Shown piece by piece: positions 34,704 to 43,500 of a stretch of 64,000 nt of DNA. Source of the DNA: Crassaminicella thermophila. GTDB lineage: Bacteria; Bacillota; Clostridia; Peptostreptococcales; Thermotaleaceae. The DNA is taken from contig NZ_CP042243.1 of the NCBI RefSeq assembly GCF_008152325.1, positions 2,981,026 to 3,045,025 of the forward strand, written 5' to 3'. The notes beneath the pieces are model-generated. The model searched no databases and was not told the DNA's origin. It saw nothing but the letters and a program-made list of their open reading frames with translations. The position numbers and the translations under genes are program-made. Each line of letters opens with the position of its first letter. The stretch's first letter is position 1.

Positions 34704-36697
34704 TATGCTTCACCTTCCTCAAAATATTCGTCAATTGCTTTTTCTAGCATTTCTATAGCTTCCTCTATAGTTTTATCCTTAAGCTGGGCTCCTGCAACTG
34801 TTAGATGCCCACCGCCTCCTAGCTTTTCTAAAATCACTTGTACATTAATATCTCCTAATGATCTTCCACTAATAATAACCTCATCATTTTCACGAACGCC
34901 TAAAACAAAAGATGCCGTAATTCCTCTAATATCTAATAATTCATCAGCTGCTTGAGCTGCTACTAAAGAAGCATTTTGTATTCCAGTTGAACAAACAGAT
35001 AAAGCTATATTTTTTCTAATCTCTTTTGCATTTTTTACAACATCAGCTATAGCAACAAAAGTATTTAAATCATCTTGGAATAACTGCCTTACACTTGTCG
35101 TATCTGCTCCTGCCCTTCTTAACCAAGAAGCAGCTTCAAAAGTTCTTACCCCTGTTTTAAAAGAAAAATGTTTTGTATCTACAGTAATACCCGCAAGCAA
35201 TGCCTCTGCTTCAATCTTTTCAATAGATATTTTTTCCTCCATATATTGAAGTATTTCTGAAACCAATTCACTCGTTGATGAAGCATAAGGCTCTAAATAA
35301 GTAAGTACTGCATTGTCAATAAATTCTTCTCCTCTTCTATGGTGATCAATAAGAACAATCCTATCTGCCTTATCAAGTGCCTCTGGACACTGTGTAAAAT
35401 TTGGTCTGTGAGTATCTACCACAACAACAAGTGTATCCTCACTTATTCTATTAATAAGTTCTTCACTTGTAATAAACATATATACTTCATGTTCTTTAAT
35501 TCTATCAAATAAATTCTTAATTGCTTCATTTACACCATTTAGCACAATATATGCATCTTTACCTCTATTTTTTGCTGCTCTATATACTCCTAAAGCTGCA
35601 CCAAAGCTGTCCATATCAGGAAATTTATGCCCCATAATAACAACTTCTTTGGATTGATCAATCAATTGTCGTAATGCATGAGCAATAACTCTTGCTTTTA
35701 CCTTATTTCTTTTTTCAACTGCTTTTGTTTTTCCACCATAGAAATTGAGGGTACGAATTTTCTTAACAACTGCTTGGTCTCCTCCTCTACCTAAAGCTAA
35801 ATCCATTGCTGCCTTTGCATACTCCTCTAACTGTGCTGGATTTTTTCCATTCATTCCAACCCCTATACTTAATGTTATAGGAATTTGATTTCCTACCTGA
35901 ATTTCTCTTATTTCATCTAAAATAGTAAATTTTTTAGCCTCTAAACGCTCTAAATATTGATTTTCCAAAAATATAATATATTTATCTTTTTGATATTTCT
36001 GAATCGAAGCATTCATCCTTGAAGCCCAAAGCCCAATCCTTCTGTCAATTTCAGCTACAACTAAAGGTCTATTTGCTTCTTCAGTATTATTCAACACATC
36101 ATCATAATTATCCACCTGTACAAACATTACAACTGGTTTTTCTTCATTATATTTTACCTTTAAGTTTTGAAAGTTCGTAATATCTATCCAATATAGCATA
36201 ATAATGTATCTTTCTTCATCATTTGCCGATGTTTTTACTATATTATACAGAACTTTATAATGTCTATCTTTAATTGTTACCTCTACTGCCACATTTTCTT
36301 TATTTTGCAAAATATTATTGATTTTAAACCCTGATATTAAATCTTCAATATTTTTTTCTAGAATATCCTTTGTATCTATCATTTCACAAAATTTAGAATT
36401 ATACCAACTAATACTACCATCAAACTCAATTACTGCTAATGGCACAGGTAAGTTTAAAACTGCATACCTTGTAACAGAATCAATATCAGAAGATAAATTC
36501 TCAATATATTTCGTCCACTTTTCTTTTCTATAATGCTGAGCTTTCCAATTATAATAAATAAAATATATTAATACGAAAATACTCATACTTCCTATTAATA
36601 AATTATAATAAGCAATTATCAGCACAAATAAAGCCATAATCCATAAATGTATTTTCGTATCAGGTATAAATAATTTGGTAAACCTTTTATTTCCCAT
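34703..36697 (-). CDS. gdpP: Cyclic-di-AMP phosphodiesterase GdpP
   Basis: A membrane enzyme of 664 residues that breaks down the second messenger c-di-AMP, tuning cell-wall and potassium balance. Two N-terminal helices (about 15-50) are followed by a PAS domain (about 70-165), a degenerate GGDEF domain (about 175-320) and the DHH-DHHA1 phosphodiesterase. The DHH active-site motifs are present: [22 protein letters not shown] and [11 protein letters not shown], and DHHA1 ends [13 protein letters not shown]. Start: the ATG at 36697 has AGGAG eight bases upstream. It follows yybS by 22 bp and overlaps rplI by one base. Confidence 0.96.
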   Translation of the reverse strand: MGNKRFTKLFIPDTKIHLWIMALFVLIIAYYNLLIGSMSIFVLIYFIYYNWKAQHYRKEKWTKYIENLSSDIDSVTRYAVLNLPVPLAVIEFDGSISWYNSKFCEMIDTKDILEKNIEDLISGFKINNILQNKENVAVEVTIKDRHYKVLYNIVKTSANDEERYIIMLYWIDITNFQNLKVKYNEEKPVVMFVQVDNYDDVLNNTEEANRPLVVAEIDRRIGLWASRMNASIQKYQKDKYIIFLENQYLERLEAKKFTILDEIREIQVGNQIPITLSIGVGMNGKNPAQLEEYAKAAMDLALGRGGDQAVVKKIRTLNFYGGKTKAVEKRNKVKARVIAHALRQLIDQSKEVVIMGHKFPDMDSFGAALGVYRAAKNRGKDAYIVLNGVNEAIKNLFDRIKEHEVYMFITSEELINRISEDTLVVVVDTHRPNFTQCPEALDKADRIVLIDHHRRGEEFIDNAVLTYLEPYASSTSELVSEILQYMEEKISIEKIEAEALLAGITVDTKHFSFKTGVRTFEAASWLRRAGADTTSVRQLFQDDLNTFVAIADVVKNAKEIRKNIALSVCSTGIQNASLVAAQAADELLDIRGITASFVLGVRENDEVIISGRSLGDINVQVILEKLGGGGHLTVAGAQLKDKTIEEAIEMLEKAIDEYFEEGEA

Positions 36698-36719
36698 ATC
36701 CGGCACTCCTAAAATATTT

Positions 36720-37673
36720 TTAGTGATCCGTTTTTAATTTTCTCAAATTTACAATTGCATCTACAAAACCTATCATAGCAACCATAAATGTCCCCATTCC
36801 ATTAAATAATAATAATATATATATCAGTACTCTTAATACTTTTCTTAAGTTAAAAGCATGTAAAAAATAACTTACAACAGCAAGCCCTTGTATAAAATAG
36901 ACAAACTGAAAGATTAAAAATACATTTAATACCAAACTTTGATAACTTACAATTTTAAAATATTTTGTAGCCATCGTAAGTCCTATTATTAAAAAAGTAC
37001 CCATTAAAATACTTTTCGGCAGACGAATATATCTTAAAGGTGGTAATGATTCAGCTTTATGCCCAATTCTGTTTAACACACGTATCGTTAAAACATAATT
37101 TATATATGATAAAAATACAGAAGAAAATATGAGCATAGCAGGAATTGCCATAAGTACCAATTGTATGGTAGCTTCTAGTGTTTTCTTCAAAGTTTCTAAT
37201 TTCTCTGGTTCCATCCCTATTGTTTGATACATTTTAATTTGAATATCCATAGCTTCCTTAAAAGCTTCACTCATTTGAGATACAATATCTACCCCTATAA
37301 TCATAGAACCTATGCTTATTGATAATAAGGAAGCAACTAATGCTGCTAAAGATCCACCTGCTAGTACTTTATATGGGCTATACTCTTTATTCATCATATA
37401 TCCCATTACAATAGCTGTAATGCCAGGTAATCCTATGACAAATATTGATTGAAGTGGTTCTGTAAAACTACCCACAATAATTCCTGACGCAACAATAGAC
37501 AAAATAACAAAATGAATTCCATGTCGTTTTCCCAATACAATAAAAGGGACAGGGATGAAAAATAATATAAACGTTAACACAGGTATATACGTTCCCATAA
37601 TTGCAAATATACAAGTTAAGGCTGTCATTAATGCTGCTTCAACCATCGCCCGTGTTTTTTTCTGTATATTCAA
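36720..37673 (-). CDS. YybS-family membrane protein (DUF2232)
   Basis: A 317-residue protein with eight or so hydrophobic helices and a short cytoplasmic N-terminus ([19 protein letters not shown]). Its length, layout and place directly before gdpP-rplI match the YybS/DUF2232 family of Bacillus and Clostridia, whose biochemical role is unknown. A fold related to ECF-transporter S components has been suggested for the family. The start is a TTG with AGGAG nine bases upstream. It follows the MazG-like gene by 12 bp. Confidence 0.82.
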   Translation of the reverse strand: MNIQKKTRAMVEAALMTALTCIFAIMGTYIPVLTFILFFIPVPFIVLGKRHGIHFVILSIVASGIIVGSFTEPLQSIFVIGLPGITAIVMGYMMNKEYSPYKVLAGGSLAALVASLLSISIGSMIIGVDIVSQMSEAFKEAMDIQIKMYQTIGMEPEKLETLKKTLEATIQLVLMAIPAMLIFSSVFLSYINYVLTIRVLNRIGHKAESLPPLRYIRLPKSILMGTFLIIGLTMATKYFKIVSYQSLVLNVFLIFQFVYFIQGLAVVSYFLHAFNLRKVLRVLIYILLLFNGMGTFMVAMIGFVDAIVNLRKLKTDH

Positions 37674-37685
37674 ATAATATCACTC

Positions 37686-38012
37686 CTACTTCCTATTTCC
37701 ATCTAAATATTGTTTTAAGCTAGACAAATCTCCATGCCAGTCTTCTATCTTATGTTTCTCTAATATTCCCAATCTAATTTTATCTTCTATCTTCATATCA
37801 ATTCTTGAGAAATTAATTCCTAATCTTTTTCCAAGAATATAAGTGACCAAGATAATATTTGCCAACACATCTACTAAAACATCCTGTGACCCCTTCACAC
37901 CTCTTACTAAAAAATCATATAATGTTGCAATTGTCATTAGAAGTTCACTTTTTAGCCATTCAATAGTTTTTATATTTTTTGTTATATCTATATTATGATC
38001 CCCAAAAGTCAT
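37686..38012 (-). CDS. MazG-like family protein
   Basis: A 108-residue all-alpha protein of the MazG-like group. Family features include ITKNIKTIEWLKSELL at the start, the VKGSQDVLVDVLANIILVTY stretch where related nucleotide pyrophosphohydrolases carry acidic metal ligands, and the ending HGDLSSLKQYLDGNRK. The ligands are sparse, so enzymatic activity is uncertain. I start at the ATG at 38012, with GGGGG about ten bases upstream. It precedes yybS and looks like the first gene of the yybS-gdpP-rplI operon. Confidence 0.75.
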   Translation of the reverse strand: MTFGDHNIDITKNIKTIEWLKSELLMTIATLYDFLVRGVKGSQDVLVDVLANIILVTYILGKRLGINFSRIDMKIEDKIRLGILEKHKIEDWHGDLSSLKQYLDGNRK

Positions 38013-38243
38013 CTGTCTATCATCCCCCTTTATATACATTATAGCAGATTAGCTCATATTGTATAGATATGCTCCTTTATAATTTCCTTGTTCTAATCTA
38101 TTATAATAGTATTATAGGAAAAAATTCAAATATATATTAAAAATTCGCATCATGCTTTCCGTTGCTCAAATTCCTTAGAGAATATAAAATCATATAAAGT
38201 TCTCTGAAATTTTGAAAATCTATTTTTCCCTAGAAAGTTAAAA

Positions 38244-38269
38244 AAGAGAAGTGATTTCTCACTTCTCTT
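38244..38269 (-). terminator. Terminator of the rpsF-ssb-rpsR operon
   Basis: AAGAGAAGTGA pairs perfectly with TCACTTCTCTT around a 4-base loop, followed on the minus strand by TTTTTTAAC. Confidence 0.88.
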
Positions 38270-38273
38270 AATA

Positions 38274-38504
38274 TTAGTCTGCTGTATATGGTAATAATGC
38301 AACTGTTCTAGCTTTTTTGATAGCTATTGTTAATGCTCTTTGGTGTGTTGCACAAGTACCAGTAATTCTTCTTGGAAGTATTTTTCCTCTTTCTGTAATA
38401 TACTTACCAAGCACTTTAATATCTTTATAATCTATATGTGTTGATTTATCGGCACAGAAACTACATACTCTTTTTTTACGTCCACGTCTTTTTGGTCTTG
38501 CCAT
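38274..38504 (-). CDS. rpsR: 30S ribosomal protein S18
   Basis: A 76-residue small-subunit protein that pairs with S6 on the platform. [20 protein letters not shown] opens it, and the conserved core [20 protein letters not shown] and [12 protein letters not shown] follow. It belongs to the zinc-ribbon-retaining (C+) form, with cysteines in VCSFC and GTCATH. The ATG at 38504 has AGGAGG nine bases upstream; the ATG two codons earlier is only three bases from it. It closes the rpsF-ssb-rpsR operon, 19 bp after ssb. Confidence 0.97.
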   Translation of the reverse strand: MARPKRRGRKKRVCSFCADKSTHIDYKDIKVLGKYITERGKILPRRITGTCATHQRALTIAIKKARTVALLPYTAD

Positions 38505-38523
38505 TTCCATTTCCCTCCTTTTT

Positions 38524-38922
38524 CTAGAATGGAATATCGTCATCATCATCAATGGCTTGGAAGCCATCCGGATCTATTTGAGATGGGTTAAACCCACTTT
38601 GTTCATTTCTATTTCCCCATTCAAGGAATTCAACTCTATCAGCAACTACTTCTGTAGTATATCTTTTTTCACCATTTTGTGTTTCATAGGTATTATTTTG
38701 AAGTCTTCCCTGAACTGCAACCAGTCTTCCTTTTGATAAGTAGTTTGCACAGTTTTCACCTGATTTTCCCCATACAACTACTCTAAAAAAATCTGCAGTC
38801 TTTTCTTTTGCAAATGGTCTATCTACTGCTATTGTAAAGGTGGCAACTGCTCTTCCGCTTCCTGCTGTAAAACGAAGCTCTGGATCTCTTGTTAATCTTC
38901 CGATTAATACTACATGATTCAT
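38524..38922 (-). CDS. ssb: Single-stranded DNA-binding protein
   Basis: A 132-residue OB-fold protein that coats single-stranded DNA in replication and repair. [17 protein letters not shown] and FTIAVDRPF are typical, and the acidic C-terminal tip DDDDIPF, the docking site for partner proteins, is intact. The linker is short. Start: the ATG at 38922 has AAAGGTGG upstream. The gene lies between rpsF and rpsR, the standard order. Confidence 0.97.
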   Translation of the reverse strand: MNHVVLIGRLTRDPELRFTAGSGRAVATFTIAVDRPFAKEKTADFFRVVVWGKSGENCANYLSKGRLVAVQGRLQNNTYETQNGEKRYTTEVVADRVEFLEWGNRNEQSGFNPSQIDPDGFQAIDDDDDIPF

Positions 38923-38941
38923 TAAAACACCACCTTTAAAT

Positions 38942-39229
38942 TTACTTCTCTTCAACACTTACGATTAGATGTCTCATTACGTCATCAGAAATTCTAAAGT
39001 TTCTGTCTAACTCTTTTGGAACATCTTTGTCAGCCTTGAAGTTCATAACAACATAGTAACCTTCGTTCATTTTTTTGATTTCGTAAGCTAACTTTCTGTT
39101 ACCCCACTCATCAACCTTTTCAATCTCACCATTTGTTTCAATGATTCCTTTGAACTTTTCGATTAATGCATTTCTTTTTTCTTCTTCAAGGTTTGACTTT
39201 AATATGAACATCACTTCATATTTTCTCAT
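38942..39229 (-). CDS. rpsF: 30S ribosomal protein S6
   Basis: A 95-residue ribosomal protein: MRKYEVMFILKSNLEEEKR, then the RNA-contacting VDEWGNRKLAYEIKKMNEGYY in overlapping parts, and DVMRHLIVSVEEK at the end. The ribosome site GGGAGGTGG precedes the ATG. It is the first gene of rpsF-ssb-rpsR and has a structured leader that may bind the S6-S18 pair. Confidence 0.97.
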   Translation of the reverse strand: MRKYEVMFILKSNLEEEKRNALIEKFKGIIETNGEIEKVDEWGNRKLAYEIKKMNEGYYVVMNFKADKDVPKELDRNFRISDDVMRHLIVSVEEK

Positions 39230-39235
39230 TCTTTT

Positions 39236-39300
39236 CCACCTCCCTACGGACTTATTCGGTCCTGTTTTTTACAGGACAGAGAGTATAATCTCACATCATG
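39236..39300 (-). promoter_or_regulatory. rpsF leader, likely S6-S18 autoregulatory structure
   Basis: On the minus strand a hairpin GTCCTG/CAGGAC is followed by the CCG-containing segment GGACCGAATAAGTCCG, which can pair in an alternative way. rpsF leaders in many bacteria carry a CCG-bearing motif bound by S6-S18. The motif match is by eye only. Confidence 0.45.
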
Positions 39301-39345
39301 GTATTATATCAGTTATTACAAAAATATGCAAGGTAAAAAAGAAAA

Positions 39346-39368
39346 AAGCCGCATTAAAAATACGGCTT
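39346..39368 (-). terminator. Aminotransferase gene terminator
   Basis: AAGCCG and CGGCTT pair around an 11-base loop, with TTTTTTC following on the minus strand; it overlaps the stop codon. Confidence 0.7.
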
Positions 39369-40554
39369 ATTTTCCAAGTTCTTCTTTTAACACTTCTGCA
39401 AGTCTTTTTACACCTTCTACAATTTTATCTTCCGGCATATTTGAATAGTTCATACGAAAAGCATTTTCATGTCCTCCATTAGGAAAGAAAGACCCTCCTG
39501 GTACAAAAGCAACTTTCTTCTCTATTGCTTTTTTCATTAACTCCTTTGCATCAATACCATCAGGTAACTCTACCCAAGTAAACAACCCGCCTTCTGGATA
39601 AGTAAATTTTACTTTTTTTGGGAAATTATCCTTCATTGTGTTTAACATTAAATCTCTACGTTTTCTATATGTCTTTTTTATTTCTTCAACATGCTTATCT
39701 AAATCATACAATTCTAAGAATTTATTTAATTCTATCTGTGCGATGGTGCTTGTTTGCAAATCTGCAGATTGCTTTACAAAAATATATTTTTCAAGAAGCT
39801 CTTTTGAAGCACATACCCATCCTAATCTAAGCCCTGGACAAAATGTTTTTGAGAACGTTCCTAAAAATACAACTCTACCTTCTGTATCAAATGCTTTTAC
39901 AGATGGAGGTATTTCTCCTTCAAATCTTAGTTCTCCATAAGGATTATCTTCTATAATTGGTAAATCATATTTACTTGCTATTTCTAACAACTTTTTACGT
40001 CTCTCTATAGACCAAGTTTTTCCTGTTGGATTTTGAAAATCTGGTATTACATAAATTAATCTTGCTCTTGGAGTTTTTTCTAATATTTTTTCTAAATCCT
40101 CCATAATCATTCCTTCATCATCGGTAGGAACCTCTGCAAATTTACATTCATATGCCTTAAATGCATTAATCGCTCCTAAATAACTAGGACTTTCACATAT
40201 TACAACATCACCTGGATTTAAAAATATCTTTCCTGTAAAGTCTAGTCCTTGTTGTGACCCACTCGTAATAAGAATATCCTCTGCTTTTGCATTAATATTA
40301 AACTTATTCATTCTTTGTGCAATCTTTTCCCTTAGTGGTAAAAACCCTTCTGTTGTACTATACTGAAGTGCTTTCTCCCCACTTTCCTCTAAAACTTCTA
40401 CTGCAACTTTCTTCATTTCTTCAACAGGAAATAGCTCCGGTGCTGGCAAGCCACCTGCAAAAGATATCATATCAGGCTGTAATGTTAACTTTAATATTTC
40501 ACGAATTTCAGACGCCTTCATTCTTTCCATACGATTTGCATATTTGATTGCCAC
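39367..40554 (-). CDS. PLP-dependent class I/II aminotransferase (2-aminoadipate aminotransferase-like)
   Basis: A fold-type I aminotransferase of 395 residues, closest in pattern to the MocR-related LysN/2-aminoadipate group without the DNA-binding domain. It has ISFAGGLPAPELFP near the N-terminus, YVIPDFQNPTGKTW, and the PLP lysine in GTFSKTFCPGLRLGW. The late arginine that binds the substrate carboxylate is in AFRMNYS. The GTG at 40554 has GGAGGTG seven bases upstream and is preferred over an ATG six codons earlier. It stands alone. Substrates probably include aromatic or branched amino acids, by family inference. Confidence 0.9.
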   Translation of the reverse strand: MAIKYANRMERMKASEIREILKLTLQPDMISFAGGLPAPELFPVEEMKKVAVEVLEESGEKALQYSTTEGFLPLREKIAQRMNKFNINAKAEDILITSGSQQGLDFTGKIFLNPGDVVICESPSYLGAINAFKAYECKFAEVPTDDEGMIMEDLEKILEKTPRARLIYVIPDFQNPTGKTWSIERRKKLLEIASKYDLPIIEDNPYGELRFEGEIPPSVKAFDTEGRVVFLGTFSKTFCPGLRLGWVCASKELLEKYIFVKQSADLQTSTIAQIELNKFLELYDLDKHVEEIKKTYRKRRDLMLNTMKDNFPKKVKFTYPEGGLFTWVELPDGIDAKELMKKAIEKKVAFVPGGSFFPNGGHENAFRMNYSNMPEDKIVEGVKRLAEVLKEELGK

Positions 40555-40629
40555 TAAAAAGCACCTCCACAAAAATTTTAATTGTTAAAAAATTTTTTTA
40601 ACTTAATTTTATTATACCACATCTATCCT

Positions 40630-40824
40630 TTATTCTTCCTTTCTTTCAACAATTTTTTTTATTCTTTTTTCAAGCTTCACCCTCGGAATCCATACTTGTT
40701 TATCACATCCTAAACATCTTATACGAAAATCTATCCCTGTTCTCATAATTTCAAATTGATTACTCCCACAAGGATGATTTTTTTTCACTTGTATAATATC
40801 TCCTAATCTTAAATCCATAGGCAT
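40630..40824 (-). CDS. DUF951 family protein
   Basis: A 64-residue protein of the DUF951 family, commonly encoded beside mscS near the origin in Firmicutes. It has the family signature DLRLGDIIQVKKNHPCGSN and an RIRCLGCDKQVWIPR core, with cysteines C21, C39 and C42 by count that could bind metal or nucleic acid. AAGGAAGGGTG precedes the ATG. It follows mscS on the minus strand, after the mscS terminator. Function unknown. Confidence 0.9.
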   Translation of the reverse strand: MPMDLRLGDIIQVKKNHPCGSNQFEIMRTGIDFRIRCLGCDKQVWIPRVKLEKRIKKIVERKEE

Positions 40825-40855
40825 AAAAATTCACCCTTCCTTTCTATATACAATA

Positions 40856-40877
40856 GCCCGAAACAACTGTTTCGGGC
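40856..40877 (-). terminator. mscS terminator
   Basis: GCCCGAAACA pairs with TGTTTCGGGC nearly without loop. The T-run is weak (TATTGTATAT on the minus strand). Confidence 0.6.
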
Positions 40878-40894
40878 AGTATTTATTTAATATT

Positions 40895-41770
40895 TTAGCT
40901 TTTTTGATCTTTTATAACAACTCTCCTTGGATAAGGTATTTCTATTCCTTTCTCATCAAATCTTTCTTTTATTCTCTTTCTTAGTTCTCTCTCTACTGCC
41001 CACTGCTCCATAGGTACTGTTTTTGCAACTATAGATATAACAATATCAGATTCTCCTAAATTTGTCACTCCTAAAACAGTAGGACCCTCTATGATTTTTT
41101 CATTTTCTTTTGAAATTTCTTCGCATAACTGGTTTAAAACCCTTATAGCATTGTCTATATTTTCTTCATATGCAATGCTTACATCTATCCATGCACGCAT
41201 ATTTCCTCTGCATTTATTTGTTACTTTCTCAATATAACCATTAGGAATAATATGCAAGTCTCCATTAAAATCTCTTAGCATAGTAACCCTTAGTGTCATA
41301 TCTTCAACAATTCCTGATTTATCTCCAATTTCAACATGATCTCCTACTTGGAATTGGTCTTCTAATAGAATAAAAAAACCAGTAATAATATCACGGACTA
41401 AATTTTGTGCTCCAAAACCAATAGCTAAACCTCCAATTCCTGCAGCAGCAATAAGAGACGATACATCTATACCTATCGTTTCAAGTATTGGTGTAAAAGC
41501 AATAAAATAAATTGTATATCTTATTATGCTATTTGTAATTCCTTTTATTGTATTAAAACGCTTTTCTTCTCCTATAAGCTTAAATTTTTCCCTGTTATCA
41601 AAGAATTTATTCACAATCATATTCGAAAAGCGTATAGCTAAAACCATTGCTAATAATATTAAAACAATTTTAATAAAATCTCCTGTATAATCAGCTAATA
41701 TATCTGGGTGAATATACGTTTTAAAAGTCTCAACTGCTTGTTTACTAAAATTTTTATAAAAACTTTCCAA
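40895..41770 (-). CDS. Small-conductance mechanosensitive channel MscS
   Basis: A 291-residue channel that opens on osmotic downshock to release solutes. Three helices (about 29-50, 72-90, 95-125) are followed by the MscS beta domain. The pore-lining TM3 is GIGGLAIGFGAQNLVRDIIT, and the beta domain has FQVGDHVEIGDKSGIVEDM and the conserved IIPNG. The C-terminal ferredoxin-like part ends IPYPRRVV. It starts 18 bp after the DUF3343 gene and may be the last gene of the yedF operon. Confidence 0.94.
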   Translation of the reverse strand: MESFYKNFSKQAVETFKTYIHPDILADYTGDFIKIVLILLAMVLAIRFSNMIVNKFFDNREKFKLIGEEKRFNTIKGITNSIIRYTIYFIAFTPILETIGIDVSSLIAAAGIGGLAIGFGAQNLVRDIITGFFILLEDQFQVGDHVEIGDKSGIVEDMTLRVTMLRDFNGDLHIIPNGYIEKVTNKCRGNMRAWIDVSIAYEENIDNAIRVLNQLCEEISKENEKIIEGPTVLGVTNLGESDIVISIVAKTVPMEQWAVERELRKRIKERFDEKGIEIPYPRRVVIKDQKS

Positions 41771-41788
41771 ACTCCAATTTTCTCCCTT

Positions 41789-42049
41789 CTATAAAACTTT
41801 AATTACAGTTTTATTTTTACCTGTCTTTTTTATTTTAAATATATCAACCTTTTCTTTATCCTGTCCTAGTGCTTTTATTACTTCTGAGAATATTTCAGAT
41901 GAAAATTTGATAGAAAGACCACAACTTGCACTAATTTCCCTTGGAGTAGGAATGGTTTCTATATTAAATTTATTTTTTAACTCTTTCTCTGTTTTTATAG
42001 CATGATGGGTAGATTCAAATGATATTACGTAAAATTCTTGTTCTAACAT
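41789..42049 (-). CDS. DUF3343 family protein
   Basis: A DUF3343 protein of about 86 residues. These small proteins are usually encoded with yedF and are associated with selenium or sulfur handling. The family's conserved region is TPREISASCGLSIKF, with one cysteine; the start is MLEQEFYVISFESTHHAI. Start uncertain: the ATG at 42049 has GTGG five bases upstream, while the GTG at 42058 directly follows the yedF stop. Function is unknown; the link to YedF is from genomic context in many Clostridia. Confidence 0.85.
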   Translation of the reverse strand: MLEQEFYVISFESTHHAIKTEKELKNKFNIETIPTPREISASCGLSIKFSSEIFSEVIKALGQDKEKVDIFKIKKTGKNKTVIKVL

Positions 42050-42059
42050 ACTTTCCACT

Positions 42060-42647
42060 TTATAAAGTTACTTTATTTTTGGCACTATGAAGTGTATCCA
42101 AAATTGTATACATATTAGTTACACTTCCTACTGCTAATTTTTCCTTAAGATGAAAATAGTCTAAGCATGTTCCACAAGAAAGAATTTCTACCCCTTCACC
42201 TTCTAATTGTTTTAAATATTTGAGTACTTCTGACCCCTCTACTGTTAATTTTACCCCACCATTTATAAATAGCAAAGTTTTAGGATAAGGTGTATATTCT
42301 GTTAATGTATATATATATCCATTCATCAGTATTTTTCCTAATTCTTCTGAGCCTTGTCCTAATTTATCACTACCAAATAAAATAACCAAATCTCTTTCTT
42401 CACTAATTTCACAAACCTTTTCTAGATTATCATCACCTTTATAAATATTAATATAAAAATCGTTCCCTTCTTCTTTAACCTCTACATTATAATTTAAACT
42501 TTTTGCAAGCTTCGTTACATTTTTCATAGCTACTTCATTATCTACAATAGTTGTAACTACTCCATCTGTATACTTATCTAACAACTTTTTTGTTTCAATG
42601 ACTGGTTTTGGACAGCTTAATCCCCTTGCATCTACTTGTTGATTCAT
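42060..42647 (-). CDS. yedF: Sulfurtransferase-like selenium metabolism protein YedF
   Basis: A 195-residue protein with an N-terminal TusA-like domain (VDARGLSCPKPVIETKKLL, containing the C-P-x-P active-site motif) and a DsrE-like C-terminal domain with CGTCLDYF and the ending SVTNMYTILDTL. Found in selenium-utilising bacteria. Start: the ATG at 42647 with GGAGGGG six bases upstream. It is followed at 2-10 bp by the DUF3343 gene. A TATAAT and a palindrome lie 70-110 bp upstream. A cysteine-desulfurase-like gene at 53 kb may belong to the same pathway. Confidence 0.93.
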   Translation of the reverse strand: MNQQVDARGLSCPKPVIETKKLLDKYTDGVVTTIVDNEVAMKNVTKLAKSLNYNVEVKEEGNDFYINIYKGDDNLEKVCEISEERDLVILFGSDKLGQGSEELGKILMNGYIYTLTEYTPYPKTLLFINGGVKLTVEGSEVLKYLKQLEGEGVEILSCGTCLDYFHLKEKLAVGSVTNMYTILDTLHSAKNKVTL

Positions 42648-42720
42648 TCTTATCCCCTCCATAGCTTAGAATATTTTTTAAGATTATATAGATAAACAAC
42701 ATAAACATTTTTTTAAAAAA

Positions 42721-42758
42721 GAAATATAAAAAATAAGTGAACGTTTTTTTATATTTCA
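42721..42758. promoter_or_regulatory. Palindromic AT-rich site upstream of yedF
   Basis: GAAATATAAAAAA at 42721-42733 is inverted at the far end (TTTTTTTATATTTC), with TGAACG in the middle. A TATAAT (minus strand) directly precedes it. It resembles 54538-54568. It could be an operator, or an AT-rich terminator of cvpA since Ts follow on the minus strand. Confidence 0.4.
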
Positions 42759-42788
42759 TTATATCTATATTAAATTTCCTTGCAATAG

Positions 42789-43490
42789 CTATCCTTTAAT
42801 AGTTCCTTTAAGAATTCCTATAATTGGATTATTATTATATAAAATTTTAGCTATTACAGAACTTTCAAGCCCTTCTACGAATACATTTGTATCCATCATA
42901 GTCGTAAAAGGCGTAATTACTGCAAGAAAAATAAAAACAATAAATAACCCCTTTAAAAGTCCAAAAACAAATCCTCCTAAATGATTAAACTGCTTAAGTA
43001 CAGGAAGCTTTGAAATTCCATTTAATATGTGTCCTATAATAAATAATAATATTTTCACTACAAAAAATATAATCAATATACTTATAAAATCTATAAACAT
43101 TCTAGCAATAATATCTGATAAGTAGCTGTGTACCCCATCTATTGCTCGTATACCTGCTTCCTTAACGCTATCACTTTTCATAAGAAAACTTTCTACAACC
43201 TTTGGAAATTTTAATACCTCAAAAATATTTCGGTTCTCTAAAATCCCTTCAGCCACTGCTTGTCTATTTATAATTGTTTTAAATCTTTCTCCTATGAGTT
43301 CTTGTACCTTTAGAAAAATTATTGAATTTTCCATAATATATTTTGAAACCACCGGGTAATACATTTTTGCTGCAACACCTGCTAAAATAAAACTAGTCAT
43401 ATGAAAAAAAGATAAAATCAATCCATTATTCCATCCTTTTATAATATTTATAACAAGTATTACAATAATTAAAACATCCATCCAACTCAT
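42789..43490 (-). CDS. CvpA family membrane protein
   Basis: A 233-residue protein with four or five hydrophobic helices: MSWMDVLIIVILVINIIKG at the start, and a C-terminal pair including HLGGFVFGLLKGLFIVFIFL with the family's G-x-x-x-G helix. This layout matches the CvpA/colicin V production family. An extended middle segment (residues about 60-120) is predicted soluble. GGGGTG precedes the ATG. It follows the WD40-like protein gene by 10 bp, probably in one operon. Role not established. Confidence 0.85.
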   Translation of the reverse strand: MSWMDVLIIVILVINIIKGWNNGLILSFFHMTSFILAGVAAKMYYPVVSKYIMENSIIFLKVQELIGERFKTIINRQAVAEGILENRNIFEVLKFPKVVESFLMKSDSVKEAGIRAIDGVHSYLSDIIARMFIDFISILIIFFVVKILLFIIGHILNGISKLPVLKQFNHLGGFVFGLLKGLFIVFIFLAVITPFTTMMDTNVFVEGLESSVIAKILYNNNPIIGILKGTIKG

Positions 43491-43500
43491 AAAAACACCC

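Noticed and set aside
38150-38230. Third copy of the folded repeat between the MazG-like gene and rpsR
   Set aside because: There is a weak hairpin (CTTAGAGAA/TTCTCTGA), but the inner hairpins and arm sequences of the repeat are absent.
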